From CALFMR01 sp035550595 (GTDB taxonomy: Bacteria; Acidobacteriota; Vicinamibacteria; Vicinamibacterales; SCN-69-37): a stretch of 64,000 nt of DNA. The stretch spans positions 1 to 64,000 of the forward strand of contig DASZOV010000079.1 in assembly GCA_035550595.1 (NCBI GenBank), in the 5' to 3' direction. Below, one piece after another: positions 40,503 through 49,837 of the stretch. Within the stretch, counting starts at the first letter, position 1. Every line of letters begins with the position of its first letter. A program made the translations under genes and the position numbers. Below the pieces are notes generated by a model. It worked only from the letters and a program-made list of their open reading frames with translations, had not been told where the DNA came from and searched no databases.

Positions 40503-43184
40503 ATGCTGCGCCGTCTGTATCGCGCGATTTTGTGGACGTGCCCGTCCGACGTCCGCCGCGAGCTCGGCGGCGAGATGGAAGAGGCCTTCTTCGTCAGGCT
40601 CGCCGTCGAACGCGTGCGTCGTCCGTGGTGGTGGCAGCCCGTCACCTGGACACGTGGCTTCGCGGACGCCGTCCTCTTCGCACTGGCCATGCGCCGAGAC
40701 GCGCGCAGACGCCGTGTCGAATTCGATCCCATGTCGAGCCCGTTGTCACGAGCCAGGAGGCCGCTCATGCGACGTCAGGATGTCCGCGCCACCCTTCGGC
40801 TTATGCGTACGACGCCACTGTTCACTGCATCGATCGTGCTGATGTTGGCGCTCGGTATCGGTGCGACAACTGCGATCTTCAGCGTCGTGGACGGCGTGCT
40901 GCTCAAGCCGCTGCCGTTTCCTCACGCCGACCGGATCGTTCAAATCTTCGGCACGGCCGTGTCGCGTCAAATCGATCGACATGGGATGACGGAAGCCAAC
41001 TTCTGGGACGTGCGTGAGATGAACCGGTCGTTCGCGGAGCTCGGCGCGCGTCACGGCGCGAGCTTCACGCTGACCGGCAGCGGCGCGCCCATGCGCGTCG
41101 ACGGCGCGTCGGTCACCGTCGGCTTCTTTCGCGCGCTCGGCGTCACGCCCGTCCAGGGCCGCCTCTTCGCGCCGGGCGAAGACAATCCCGGCGCGCCTGG
41201 CACGCTCGCGATGCTGTCGCACGCGTTCTGGACGCGGCAATACGCGTCGAATCCCGACATCGTTGGACGCACGATCCAGCTCGACGGCCGTACGTATGAC
41301 GTGATCGGTGTGCTGCCGCCAGGATCGCCATGGCTCGACAGCGCCGAGGTCTTCGTCCCGCTCGTGCGCCACCCGAATGCCAATCGCGGGAGTTGGGAGT
41401 ACGACGTGGTGGCGCGCCTGAAAGACGACGTGTCGATGGCCACGGCGACGGCGGACATGGATCGCGTCGCGCATGCGCTGGCTGCCGCGTGGCCGAAAGA
41501 CAACGAGGGACAGGGCCTCACGCTCGCGCCGTCCGCCGAGTGGATCGGCAGCGAGTCGCTCCGTCGTACGCTGTCCCTCCTGCTCGGCGCCGTGAGCCTC
41601 CTGCTCGTCGTGGCCTGCGTGAACGTGGCGAATCTCCTGCTCGCACGCGCGTCAGGACGAGTGAGGGAGGCGGCCATGCGGACCGCGCTCGGCGCGACCC
41701 GTGGCGACCTGATCCGGGAGCGGTTCACCGAGTCGCTCCTCTTGGCTGGCGCTGGCGCGATCGGCGGCTGGCTCGTCGCGCTGGCCGCACTTTCCGTCCT
41801 CCGCGCATTGGCGCCTGGTGGCATACCGCACCTCGACAACGTGGCGCTCGACACGCGCGCGCTCGTCTTCACGGCCGGCGTCGCTGTCGTGATCGGTGTG
41901 ATGACCGGTCTCGTGCCCGCGCTCGCCGCGCCGGTCGTCGACCTCGTGCCGGCCTTGCGTCAGAGTCAGCGCGGCAGCATGGGCGATCGCCAGAGCGATC
42001 GTCTGCGTGGGATCTTCGTGGCCGCCGAAGTCGCCTTGTCGCTCATGCTCCTCGTCGGCGCTGGTCTGCTCGTCCGCAGCCTCGTGGCGGTGCTCGATGC
42101 GGATCGAGGATTCGCGACCGACCATCGTCTCGTCGCGTCGTTCAGCGTGCCGGGCTCCTATCCAAAAGCGCGGCGCGAGCAGATCACGCTGGACGTCATC
42201 GAGCACATCAAGACGCTGCCTGGCGTCGTCTCCGTCGGATACGTCAGCGGCCGACCGTTGCGCGGCTGGGGTACTGGCATGGGGATCGTCGCCGCCGATC
42301 ACCGCGACATCGCCGAGCGCGACATTCCATGGGTTAGCTGGCGCGCCGTCACGGAGGACTACTTCAAGACGATGAGCCTCGCGATCGTACGGGGCCGTGG
42401 ATTCACCGATCGCGATCGCGTCGATTCGTCAACGGGCGCGCCCACGCCCGTGATCGTCAGCCAGCGGCTCGCCTCGCGCCTCTGGCCCGACGAGGATCCC
42501 GTGGGCCGTCAAGCCGTGCTCTGGGCGGGGCAGGGCGGCGATCCGGGCGTGATCCTCGGTGTCGTGCAGGACATGCGCGAGGACCGGATCGAGGGAGAGC
42601 CGACGATGGCCGTGTACTTCCCGGCTCGAGGACAGCTCGGGGGGACGTCCGTCGATCTCGTCATCCACACGAGCGACCGGCCCGAGCGGATCGTGCCGTC
42701 GCTTCGCGCCGCGCTGACGTCCGTCGATCCGGGCCTGCCGCTGTACGACGTCAGGACGCTCGAAGATCTCGTCAATCGGTCCGTCGCCATGCGACGCTTC
42801 ACGATGGTCCTGCTGTCGGTGTTCGCGGGCCTGGCGCTCGTGCTGGCCGTCGCCGGCGTCTACGGCGTCGTGGCGTACTCGGTGGTACGGCGGACCAGCG
42901 AGATCGGCGTGCGGCTCGCGCTCGGCGCATCGCCGCGTGGCGTACTGCGGCGTGTCGTCGTGCGCGGCATGCGCCCGGTGTGCATCGGCGTGTGTCTCGG
43001 ACTGATTGGCATGATCGGGGCGAGCCGGATCATGGCGAGCCTGTTGCTCGATGTGACGATCGGCGATCCGATCTCGTATTTCGCCGCGACCGTTGGCGTG
43101 ATGGTCGCGGCCGCGCTCGCGTGCTATGTGCCGGCACGTCAGGTTCTCCGCATCGATCCCGTCGTCGCCCTGCGATCGGAATGA
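40503..43184 (+). CDS. ADOP-type ABC transporter permease (MacB/FtsX family)
   Basis: 893 residues. N-terminal permease prefix (LYRAILWTCPSDVRRELGGEM), then helix and MacB core (SIVLMLALGIGATTAIFSVVDGVLLKPLPFP), FtsX domain 1 (VNVANLLLARASGRVREAAMRTALGATRGDL), second core (SFSVPGSYPKARREQITLDVI) and FtsX domain 2 (VYGVVAYSVVRRTSEIGVRLALGAS... VPARQVLRIDPVVALRSE). No ATPase is present. The padR gene just before it (three bases) makes a regulator/permease pair as at 23950-27013. The function of these orphan permeases is not established. Confidence 0.93.
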   Translation: MLRRLYRAILWTCPSDVRRELGGEMEEAFFVRLAVERVRRPWWWQPVTWTRGFADAVLFALAMRRDARRRRVEFDPMSSPLSRARRPLMRRQDVRATLRLMRTTPLFTASIVLMLALGIGATTAIFSVVDGVLLKPLPFPHADRIVQIFGTAVSRQIDRHGMTEANFWDVREMNRSFAELGARHGASFTLTGSGAPMRVDGASVTVGFFRALGVTPVQGRLFAPGEDNPGAPGTLAMLSHAFWTRQYASNPDIVGRTIQLDGRTYDVIGVLPPGSPWLDSAEVFVPLVRHPNANRGSWEYDVVARLKDDVSMATATADMDRVAHALAAAWPKDNEGQGLTLAPSAEWIGSESLRRTLSLLLGAVSLLLVVACVNVANLLLARASGRVREAAMRTALGATRGDLIRERFTESLLLAGAGAIGGWLVALAALSVLRALAPGGIPHLDNVALDTRALVFTAGVAVVIGVMTGLVPALAAPVVDLVPALRQSQRGSMGDRQSDRLRGIFVAAEVALSLMLLVGAGLLVRSLVAVLDADRGFATDHRLVASFSVPGSYPKARREQITLDVIEHIKTLPGVVSVGYVSGRPLRGWGTGMGIVAADHRDIAERDIPWVSWRAVTEDYFKTMSLAIVRGRGFTDRDRVDSSTGAPTPVIVSQRLASRLWPDEDPVGRQAVLWAGQGGDPGVILGVVQDMREDRIEGEPTMAVYFPARGQLGGTSVDLVIHTSDRPERIVPSLRAALTSVDPGLPLYDVRTLEDLVNRSVAMRRFTMVLLSVFAGLALVLAVAGVYGVVAYSVVRRTSEIGVRLALGASPRGVLRRVVVRGMRPVCIGVCLGLIGMIGASRIMASLLLDVTIGDPISYFAATVGVMVAAALACYVPARQVLRIDPVVALRSE

Positions 43185-43253
43185 GCGGCGGTGACCGTCA
43201 GGCTGTCACCCCCCGTCGCTGACGCATCGGTCGCCAGCGTGCGGACGGCCGCG

Positions 43254-43282
43254 TTGACATGCATAATACTGCTATGCATAAT
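43254..43282 (+). promoter_or_regulatory. Strong sigma-70-type promoter giving a probable leaderless mRNA
   Basis: TTGACA (43254-43259), 17 bases, CATAAT (43277-43282): a perfect -35 and a one-mismatch -10 at ideal spacing. The ATG at 43289 lies six bases after the -10, about where transcription should start. Confidence 0.6.
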
Positions 43283-43288
43283 GCTGCC

Positions 43289-45808
43289 ATGCACATGCGC
43301 GCCATCTGGCGCGATCTCCGCTCCGCCGCCCGCTCGCTCGCCAGGGCCCGAGCCTTCACCGCCGTCTGCGTCGTGTCGCTCGGTATCGGTATGGCGCCCG
43401 TCATCGCGATCCCGTACGCCGCGCGCGTCCTGAACAAGGCCATCACGCCGCCCGCGGTGAAGACGACTGGGCTGGTCGAAGTGCTCACCAAACGCGTCGG
43501 CCCTCGCGAGGCCGTCAGTGCCTGGTCGTATCCCGATTTCATCGACCTGCGTGCGGCCGACACTGGGCTCGCGCTCGTCGGCTGGGCGAACGGCGAGTCG
43601 ACGCAGACGACGCCCGCGCCTGGCGGCGAGCAGACGCGCGTCGTCACGACGAAGTTCGTCTCCGCCAACTACTTCGAGACGTTCGGCGTGGCGCTCGTGC
43701 GTGGACCGGGATTCGACGCCACGATGGACGATCCGTTGAAGACCGAGCCGGTCGTCATCCTGGGATACGACTTCTGGCAGCATGAGCTCGGCGCCAATCC
43801 CGACGTCATCGGCATGCGTCTCACCTTCGACGGCGTACCGCATGTCGTCGTCGGCATCGCGCCGCGGCTCGCCGTCGACGAACGGCAGATCTTCATGCCG
43901 CTCGAACAGGACCCGCACCTGCACCCGTCGGCCGAAGCCGCGCCCGACGCGCGCGATGTCCGCACCGATCGCGGCGACGAGTGGATCCACGTCAACGGCC
44001 GGCTGCGGCCCGGCGTGAGCATCGCGCAAGCGAGCGCGGCTGTGTCCGCTGTGACGTCGCGCCTCGCCGTGGCGTATCCGGCCACCAATGAGCTGAAAGC
44101 CGGCATCGTCGAGACGTACGACCCCGTCGGTGTGCTTCAGCGCCCGCAATTCAGGCTCCTTCAGGTCGTGGCGCTGACGCTGACCGGCATGGTGCTGCTC
44201 GTCGTGTGCCTCAACATCTCGGGGATGATGCAGGTCCGCTACGCGATGCGCGAGCGCGAGCTGGCCATCCGGCGCGCGATCGGCGCGAGCCGCGGGCGGC
44301 TCGTGCGGCAGCTCCTGTCCGAGGCCGTCGTCCTCGCGGCTCTCGGTGGAACGCTCGCGTCGATCGTGATCTTCAACCTGCCGTCGGTCATCGCCTGGCT
44401 CGCGAACCAGCCGCTGCCCGCGCAGCTCCAGGACGCCCTGCGGATCGATCCGACGATGGTCGCCATCTGCGCCGGGTTCTGCCTGGTCACGAGCTTGGCG
44501 TGCGGGCTTCTCCCGGCCATGCGGTTCAGCCGTCCGGCGCTCCTTTCCGCGCTCAAGGACGAGACCGGCGTCGGCGGCCGGCGGGTGGGACGCGTCCATC
44601 GACCGGCCGTCGCGCTGCAGGTCGCCATCGCGGTGCCGTTGATCGTCATGGCCGTCATTCCGCTCGATCGCGTGCGCGCGACGGCGACCGCCGACCTCGG
44701 CTTCGACGCCGACCACCTGTATGCCGCGCCGTTGAAGCTCGACGGGTTGACGGTCGAGCAGGCGAGCTTCCAGATTCGCCGGCTGCGCGACATGCTCGCG
44801 CGCGCCGGCGGCGTGGCTTCCGTCACGGTGGCGGACGGCCTGCCGCTCGACTTCCGGGGCCGCACGACGCGCGTCTCCCTGTCCGTCGCCGCGGACGTCG
44901 CCTCGACGCCGATCGCCGTTCAGGTGACGCGCGTGGGCGACGGCTATCTGGACACGATGGGCATTCGGCTCGCGCGTGGCCGCGGATTCACCGCCGGCGA
45001 TCGCGCGGGCGCCGAACCGGTGACCCTCGTCTCGACGTCGCTGGCCAATCGACTCGCGCCCGATGGCGACGTGGTCGGCCGGCGCCTCGTGTTCGGCCCC
45101 GACGAGAACAGCCGGCAGGTGCTGACGATCGTCGGTGTCACCGCCGATTTCCCCTCGTCGCAGATGAGCAATCCGCGCGAGCAACTGATCGTGCCGCTCG
45201 CGCAGCATCCGGGCGTGCAGTTCGAGGCCGTGCCGGTGTCCAATGACATGAGCAACGCGGCGCACGTGATGCTCGTCGCTCGCGGCGCGGCGGGCGTACC
45301 GCCGGCGCAGGTGACGGGCGCGATCGAGCGCGTCGTCCGCGATCTCGATCCGGCGTTCCAGCGCGCTGCCATCGTCACTGGCGTGGGACTCCGCGAGCAC
45401 AGCATGAACGACTTCCTGACGCAGTCGGCCGTCGCGGGCGGTGCCGGGTCCGTCATCCTGATCCTGTCCGCGCTCGGCATCTACGGTGTCGTCGGCCTGA
45501 TGGTCGCGACGCGGACGCGGGAGATGGCCGTGCGGGTCGCACTCGGCGCCTCGCGCCGGCGCGTGATCGGCACCGTCGTGTTCGACGTCATCAAGCTCGT
45601 CGCGCCCGGCATCGGCCTCGGGCTCATCCTGACCGTCGCGCTCATGCGCCTCAACAGCCAGAACATGGGCATTCCGCTGAGCGCCATCGAGCCGGTCGCC
45701 TACGTCCTCGGCGCCGTGGTGGCGGTGCTCGTCGCCATTCTCGCCAGCCTCATCCCCGCGCGCCGCGCCGCCTCGGTTCAGCCGATGATCGCGATGCGAT
45801 CGGAATAG
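43289..45808 (+). CDS. Second ADOP-type permease, short N-terminus
   Basis: 839 residues from 43289 (an in-frame ATG at 43259 would add a repeated MHNTA-MHNAA). No permease prefix; it begins RAIWRDLRSAARSLARARAFTAVCVVSLGIG, then MacB core, FtsX domain 1 (YAMRERELAIRRAIGASRGRL), second core and FtsX domain 2 (VATRTREMAVRVALGASRRRV... IPARRAASVQPMIAMRSE). The first helix reads GIGMAPVIAIPYAARVLNK where other ADOPs have GIGATTAIFS-type sequence. It follows the previous permease by about 105 bases but seems to have its own promoter. Exact transport function unknown. Confidence 0.9.
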   Translation: MHMRAIWRDLRSAARSLARARAFTAVCVVSLGIGMAPVIAIPYAARVLNKAITPPAVKTTGLVEVLTKRVGPREAVSAWSYPDFIDLRAADTGLALVGWANGESTQTTPAPGGEQTRVVTTKFVSANYFETFGVALVRGPGFDATMDDPLKTEPVVILGYDFWQHELGANPDVIGMRLTFDGVPHVVVGIAPRLAVDERQIFMPLEQDPHLHPSAEAAPDARDVRTDRGDEWIHVNGRLRPGVSIAQASAAVSAVTSRLAVAYPATNELKAGIVETYDPVGVLQRPQFRLLQVVALTLTGMVLLVVCLNISGMMQVRYAMRERELAIRRAIGASRGRLVRQLLSEAVVLAALGGTLASIVIFNLPSVIAWLANQPLPAQLQDALRIDPTMVAICAGFCLVTSLACGLLPAMRFSRPALLSALKDETGVGGRRVGRVHRPAVALQVAIAVPLIVMAVIPLDRVRATATADLGFDADHLYAAPLKLDGLTVEQASFQIRRLRDMLARAGGVASVTVADGLPLDFRGRTTRVSLSVAADVASTPIAVQVTRVGDGYLDTMGIRLARGRGFTAGDRAGAEPVTLVSTSLANRLAPDGDVVGRRLVFGPDENSRQVLTIVGVTADFPSSQMSNPREQLIVPLAQHPGVQFEAVPVSNDMSNAAHVMLVARGAAGVPPAQVTGAIERVVRDLDPAFQRAAIVTGVGLREHSMNDFLTQSAVAGGAGSVILILSALGIYGVVGLMVATRTREMAVRVALGASRRRVIGTVVFDVIKLVAPGIGLGLILTVALMRLNSQNMGIPLSAIEPVAYVLGAVVAVLVAILASLIPARRAASVQPMIAMRSE

Positions 45809-45960
45809 TCGCGCGGGCCATTCCACACCGGCCCGCCGTTTCGATCTACGCTAACGCCGCGCGTCAGGCTCTGTGTGCAGCATCGACCCGGCGCGGATCC
45901 CGCTGTGGAGCCCCGGGCCTTCAGGCCCAGGGAGCGCACGGGCACGGATTGGAGCCGTTC

Positions 45961-47694
45961 ATGAGTACTGATCGCACGAACGCCGCGGTGTCGTCTCGCA
46001 TCAACCACGGAATGGATCGTAGGGACTGGCTGAAGAGCGCCGCAACGCTTGCCGGCGCGTCCGCCGCGTTCGGCGCCGTCGGATGCGCATCGGAGACGAC
46101 GCCATCCGGACAGACGACGAAGACAGCGGCCGCGGGCGCCGTGGCGACGCCCGACAACGCGATCGTCGCGACCAAGAGCGGCAAGATTCGCGGGTTCACG
46201 CGCAACGGCGTCTTCATTTTCAAAGGCGTCCCGTACGGCGACACGACCGCGGGCGACAACCGCTTCATGCCGCCGCAGCCGGTCAAGCCGTGGACCGACG
46301 TGCTGCCGACGATCGCGTGGGGTCCGGTTTCGCCGCACGGTCCGCGCGCCGGTTGGGTCAACCAGGAAGAGCAGTTCCTCTATCAGTGGGACGACGGGTT
46401 CGTAGGCGAGGACATGCTGCGGCTGAACGTCTGGACTCCGGCGGTCAACGACTCGTCGAAGCGGCCGGTCCTCGTCTGGATTCACGGCGGCGGCTATGCG
46501 TCGGGCTCCAGCCAGGAGCTACGTCCCTACGACGGCGAGCGTCTCGCGCGCGAGCACGACGTCGTGCTCGTCTCGATGAACCATCGGCTGAACGTGTTCG
46601 GCTTTCTCGATCTGTCGCAGATCGGCGGCGAGAAGTACGCGCAGTCGGGCAACGCCAGCATGCTCGATCTCGTGCAGGCGCTCGAGTGGGTGCGCGACAA
46701 CGTCGCGTCGTTCGGCGGCGATCCGGGCAACGTGACGATCTTCGGCCAGTCGGGCGGCGGCGGGAAAGTCACGACGCTGATGGCCATGCCGGCGGCGAAG
46801 GGACTCTTCCACAAGGCGTCGGCGATGAGCGGGTCGTTCATCGCGACGTCGACGCGCGACGATGCCAAGCAGCTCGCGCTGCAGGTGATGAAGGAGCTCG
46901 GGCTCAGCGCGTCGCAAGTGAGCCGGCTGCACACGGTCAGCGTGGACGCGCTCCTCGACGCCAGCACGACAGCCGCGGCGAAGGTGGCGCCGTTCGGTTT
47001 CCCGGCGCCGGGCACACTGCCGAAGATCAACCTCGGCTGGCAGCCCGTCGTCGACGGCCACGTGCTGCCGGAGAATCCATTCGAGAAGGCCGCGCCCACG
47101 CTCTCGGCCGACATTCCATTTCTCGTGGGCAACACGTTCCAGGAATTCGCCGGCGGCATGAACAATCCGCAGGCGGACAAGATGACGTGGGAGCAGGTGA
47201 ATGCGCAGTTCACGCCGCAGATCGGCGCGCGCGCGGCGGCCGCGATCGACGCGTATCGCAAGGCGTTCCCGTCGGCGAAGCCGTTCGAAGTGGCCGGGAT
47301 GATCGGCGCCGACATGTTCCGCCGCGGGACGATTCTGCAGACCGACCTGAAGGCCGCGCAGCCCGCGGCCGTCTACGCGTACTGGTTCGGCTGGAAGACG
47401 CCCGTGCTCGACGGCCGTCCGCTCGCCTATCACTGCCAGGACCTGGCGTTCTGGTTCGACAACATCGATCGCTGCCTGCAGGCGACCGGCGGCGGAGACG
47501 ACGCGCGCACACTGGCGTCCCAGATGAGCGGTGCGCTCGTCGCGTTCGCGAAGACGGGCAATCCCAATCATCCCGGGATTCCGACGTGGGCACCGTTCAC
47601 CGCGTCCAACCGCGCGATGATGATTTGGGATTCGACGGCCGAAGTGAAGATCGATCCGGACCAGGCCGCGCGGCAAGCGCTCGCCGCGAGCTAG
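45961..47694 (+). CDS. Carboxylesterase type B, Tat-exported
   Basis: 577 residues. Signal with RRDWLKSAATLAGASAAFGAVGC (Tat-like, possibly lipidated at the Cys). Carboxylesterase B motifs: FKGVPYGD, oxyanion loop VWIHGGGYASGS, the EDMLRLNVWTP block, nucleophile FGQSGGGGK (GxSxG), an acid region (GNTFQEFAGG) and the His in YHCQDLAFWFDN. It hydrolyses esters outside the cytoplasm. Start at the ATG at 45961; a TTG four codons earlier is possible. The AraC gene converges, its stop adjoining at 47695. Confidence 0.92.
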   Translation: MSTDRTNAAVSSRINHGMDRRDWLKSAATLAGASAAFGAVGCASETTPSGQTTKTAAAGAVATPDNAIVATKSGKIRGFTRNGVFIFKGVPYGDTTAGDNRFMPPQPVKPWTDVLPTIAWGPVSPHGPRAGWVNQEEQFLYQWDDGFVGEDMLRLNVWTPAVNDSSKRPVLVWIHGGGYASGSSQELRPYDGERLAREHDVVLVSMNHRLNVFGFLDLSQIGGEKYAQSGNASMLDLVQALEWVRDNVASFGGDPGNVTIFGQSGGGGKVTTLMAMPAAKGLFHKASAMSGSFIATSTRDDAKQLALQVMKELGLSASQVSRLHTVSVDALLDASTTAAAKVAPFGFPAPGTLPKINLGWQPVVDGHVLPENPFEKAAPTLSADIPFLVGNTFQEFAGGMNNPQADKMTWEQVNAQFTPQIGARAAAAIDAYRKAFPSAKPFEVAGMIGADMFRRGTILQTDLKAAQPAAVYAYWFGWKTPVLDGRPLAYHCQDLAFWFDNIDRCLQATGGGDDARTLASQMSGALVAFAKTGNPNHPGIPTWAPFTASNRAMMIWDSTAEVKIDPDQAARQALAAS

Positions 47695-48621
47695 CTAGTT
47701 AGCCGCGCGTCGAATCCGCGACGTCGGTGCTGTCCTGTTCCTGCCGGCGCGGCGTTGGCCGTCGTCACGATCGCGGGCGAACGCGGCGGCCCAGGCCCTG
47801 GGCGTGACGCCGAGCGTTTGCCGAAACATGTGGACGAACGTGCTCGGCTGTCGATAGCCGACGTCGAAGGCGGCTGCCTTCACGGAGGAGCCGCCGGCGA
47901 GCAACTCGATCGCCTTCACCAGCCGCACTTGGCGTCGCCATCCCTCGAAGCTGAGACCGACGTCCTTCCGGAACGCGCGCTCGATCGTTCTCACGCTGAC
48001 GCCGACACGGTCACAGAGAGCCCGGAGGGAGGTGCCTCCGGGCTGGTCGGCCATGTACGCGCGCGCGACGTTGAGCGCCCGCGTGTCGGTCGGCAGCGTG
48101 ATGCCGGTCGACACGGAAGGCGCCTCCTGCAGTCGCTCGACGATCAAATCCCGGAGCGCTCGGTGCAGGCGGTTCTTCACCCGCAACATGCCGATGCGAG
48201 TCGCTTCGAGCACCAGCTCACGCAGAAGCGGCGTCACCTGGAGTACGGTGCACGACGTCGGCAGCCGCGGCGAAAGTCGAGGCCGAAGATACAGCGTGCG
48301 CATGAAGACGACGCCGGACATCTGGAGCCGGTGTGCCGTGTGCGCGGGAATCCAGACCGCGAACTGCGGCGGGATCAGCCAACAGCTCCGGCCGACCGTC
48401 ACTTCCATCATGCCGCGCGTCGCGTAGATCAGCTGGTCCGAGCCGTGCGAGTGCTCGGTGACCGTCGCGTCCAACGCGTACTCCCACGCCAGCGTGGCAA
48501 TAGCCACACCGGGGCCCGGGTCGAGGTGTGGCGTCCATCCGTGTCGCACAATCGACACTTTATGTCGTGAGCCCGATCTTGCGACAGCGGCCGATGCGGG
48601 CGAGACTGCGCCATGCGACAT
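47695..48621 (-). CDS. AraC family transcriptional regulator
   Basis: 308 residues. An N-terminal cupin-like sensing domain (EHSHGSDQLIYATRGMMEV, WLIPPQFAVWIPAHTAHRL) and a C-terminal double HTH (SLRALCDRVGVSVRTIERAFRKDVGLSFEGWRRQVRL... AFDVGYRQPSTFVHMFRQTLGVTPRAWA). The assigned start (48621) overlaps the divergent VOC gene by nine bases, so the true start may be further inside, around residue 25-30. It may control the divergent VOC gene. Confidence 0.92.
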   Translation of the reverse strand: MSHGAVSPASAAVARSGSRHKVSIVRHGWTPHLDPGPGVAIATLAWEYALDATVTEHSHGSDQLIYATRGMMEVTVGRSCWLIPPQFAVWIPAHTAHRLQMSGVVFMRTLYLRPRLSPRLPTSCTVLQVTPLLRELVLEATRIGMLRVKNRLHRALRDLIVERLQEAPSVSTGITLPTDTRALNVARAYMADQPGGTSLRALCDRVGVSVRTIERAFRKDVGLSFEGWRRQVRLVKAIELLAGGSSVKAAAFDVGYRQPSTFVHMFRQTLGVTPRAWAAAFARDRDDGQRRAGRNRTAPTSRIRRAAN

Positions 48622-48996
48622 CGAACACTCGGCGGTTCTGCTCTCGTCGCCTTCGTCGGCACGACCGATCAGAAACGGGCGAAGGCGTTCTATCAGGACA
48701 CCCTCGGCCTCGAGCTCCAGAGCGAAGATTCGTTCGCGCTGGTGTTCGACGTCGACGGCACGACGCTCCGCGTCACGACCGTTCCGCAGGTGGCGGCTGC
48801 GGGCTATACCGTCCTCGGATGGGTGGTCTCCAACATCGACGACGCCGTGCGTGATCTACGTGCCGCCGGTATCACGTTCGAGCGTTATGAGGGCATGCCG
48901 CAGGACGAGCGCGGCGTCTGGCGGGCGCCTAGCGGCGCTCACGTGGCGTGGTTCAAGGATCCCGACGGCAACACGTTGAGCATCACGCAACACTGA
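48613..48996 (+). CDS. VOC family (glyoxalase/bleomycin resistance-like) protein
   Basis: 127 residues: ALVAFVGTTDQKRAKAFYQDTLGLELQSED and the second half VWRAPSGAHVAWFKDPDGNTLSI, the paired beta-alpha-beta-beta-beta modules of the VOC fold, with the terminal DPDGN motif. It might bind a metal or small molecule; substrate unknown. Start ATG at 48613 overlaps the divergent araC start. Confidence 0.92.
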   Translation: MRHRTLGGSALVAFVGTTDQKRAKAFYQDTLGLELQSEDSFALVFDVDGTTLRVTTVPQVAAAGYTVLGWVVSNIDDAVRDLRAAGITFERYEGMPQDERGVWRAPSGAHVAWFKDPDGNTLSITQH

Positions 48997-49014
48997 GCGC
49001 GGGCATGCGGCGCG

Positions 49015-49818
49015 TCAGCGCGTGCAGATGATCTCGCCGTGCAGCAGGGCAAACCACCCATCGTCGGCGGCCGCCCATGTGCGCCAGGCATCGGCCATCG
49101 AGGCCAGGTCCTCTCGAGTCGCGCGGCCCTCGGCGAGCGCCTGGCGCGCGATGGCTGACGTGGTCACGCGGTCGGCCCAGAGGCCGCCCCACCACGACCG
49201 CTCGTCCTTCGTCGCAAAGCACCACGAGCTCGCGAAGGTGTCCACGCGTGTGAACCCGACCTGTTGGGCCCACGAGTACAGCCGGCGGCCCGCGTCGGGT
49301 TCTCCGCCGTTCGCGCGTGCGATCTCGTGGTAGAGGCGCAACCATCGCTCGAGGCCTTCGCTCATCGGATGCCACGTGAACGTCGCATAGTCCGAGTCGC
49401 GAACCGCGACGATGCCGCCGGCGCGAACGACGCGGCGCATCTGCCTCAGTGCCGCGACCGGGTCGGCCAGATGCTGGAGGACCTGATGCGCGTGCACGAG
49501 ATCCCAGGACTCGTCGGCGAACGGCAGGTCGTACACGTCGCCGACCATGAACTCGATGCCCGGATAGTCATGCGTCGCCGCCGCGATGATCTCGGCTGAC
49601 GTATCGACGCCGCACACCCGACCGGGCGCGACCCTGGCGGCGAAGTCGCGGGTCAGGTTGCCAGGGCCGCAACCGACGTCCAGGAGATCGACGCCCGATC
49701 GCAGGAACGGGAGAAGATAGGCGGCGGAGTTCTCGATCGTGCGCCACCGATGGGACCGCAGGACACTGTCGTCGTGCCCATGCGTGTAGACATGCCGCGC
49801 GCGCGTCTCGCTGGCCAT
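49015..49818 (-). CDS. SAM-dependent methyltransferase, class I
   Basis: 267 residues. SAM-binding motif I VDLLDVGCGPGNLTRDFA, acidic motif II CGVDTSAEIIAAA, motif VGDVYDLPFADESWDLVHAHQVLQHLADP and the post-motif RVVRAGGIVAVRDSDYATF, close to UbiE/demethylmenaquinone-type Methyltransf_11 proteins. The acceptor is unknown. It precedes no obvious partner; the gene on the same strand upstream is a secreted hydrolase. Confidence 0.92.
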   Translation of the reverse strand: MASETRARHVYTHGHDDSVLRSHRWRTIENSAAYLLPFLRSGVDLLDVGCGPGNLTRDFAARVAPGRVCGVDTSAEIIAAATHDYPGIEFMVGDVYDLPFADESWDLVHAHQVLQHLADPVAALRQMRRVVRAGGIVAVRDSDYATFTWHPMSEGLERWLRLYHEIARANGGEPDAGRRLYSWAQQVGFTRVDTFASSWCFATKDERSWWGGLWADRVTTSAIARQALAEGRATREDLASMADAWRTWAAADDGWFALLHGEIICTR

Positions 49819-49837
49819 GCGCCGAGCCGGTCGTGTT

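Noticed and set aside
43259..43294. Tandem ATGCATAATDCTGCY repeat as a microsatellite or phase-variation device
   Set aside because: Only two imperfect units of 15 bases that keep the frame; better explained by promoter and start sequence.
45880..45935. GGGCCTTCAGGCCC palindrome upstream of the carboxylesterase as terminator or operator
   Set aside because: Short stem with a 2-4 base loop, no T-tract and no repeat elsewhere; too common in such GC-rich DNA to support a call.
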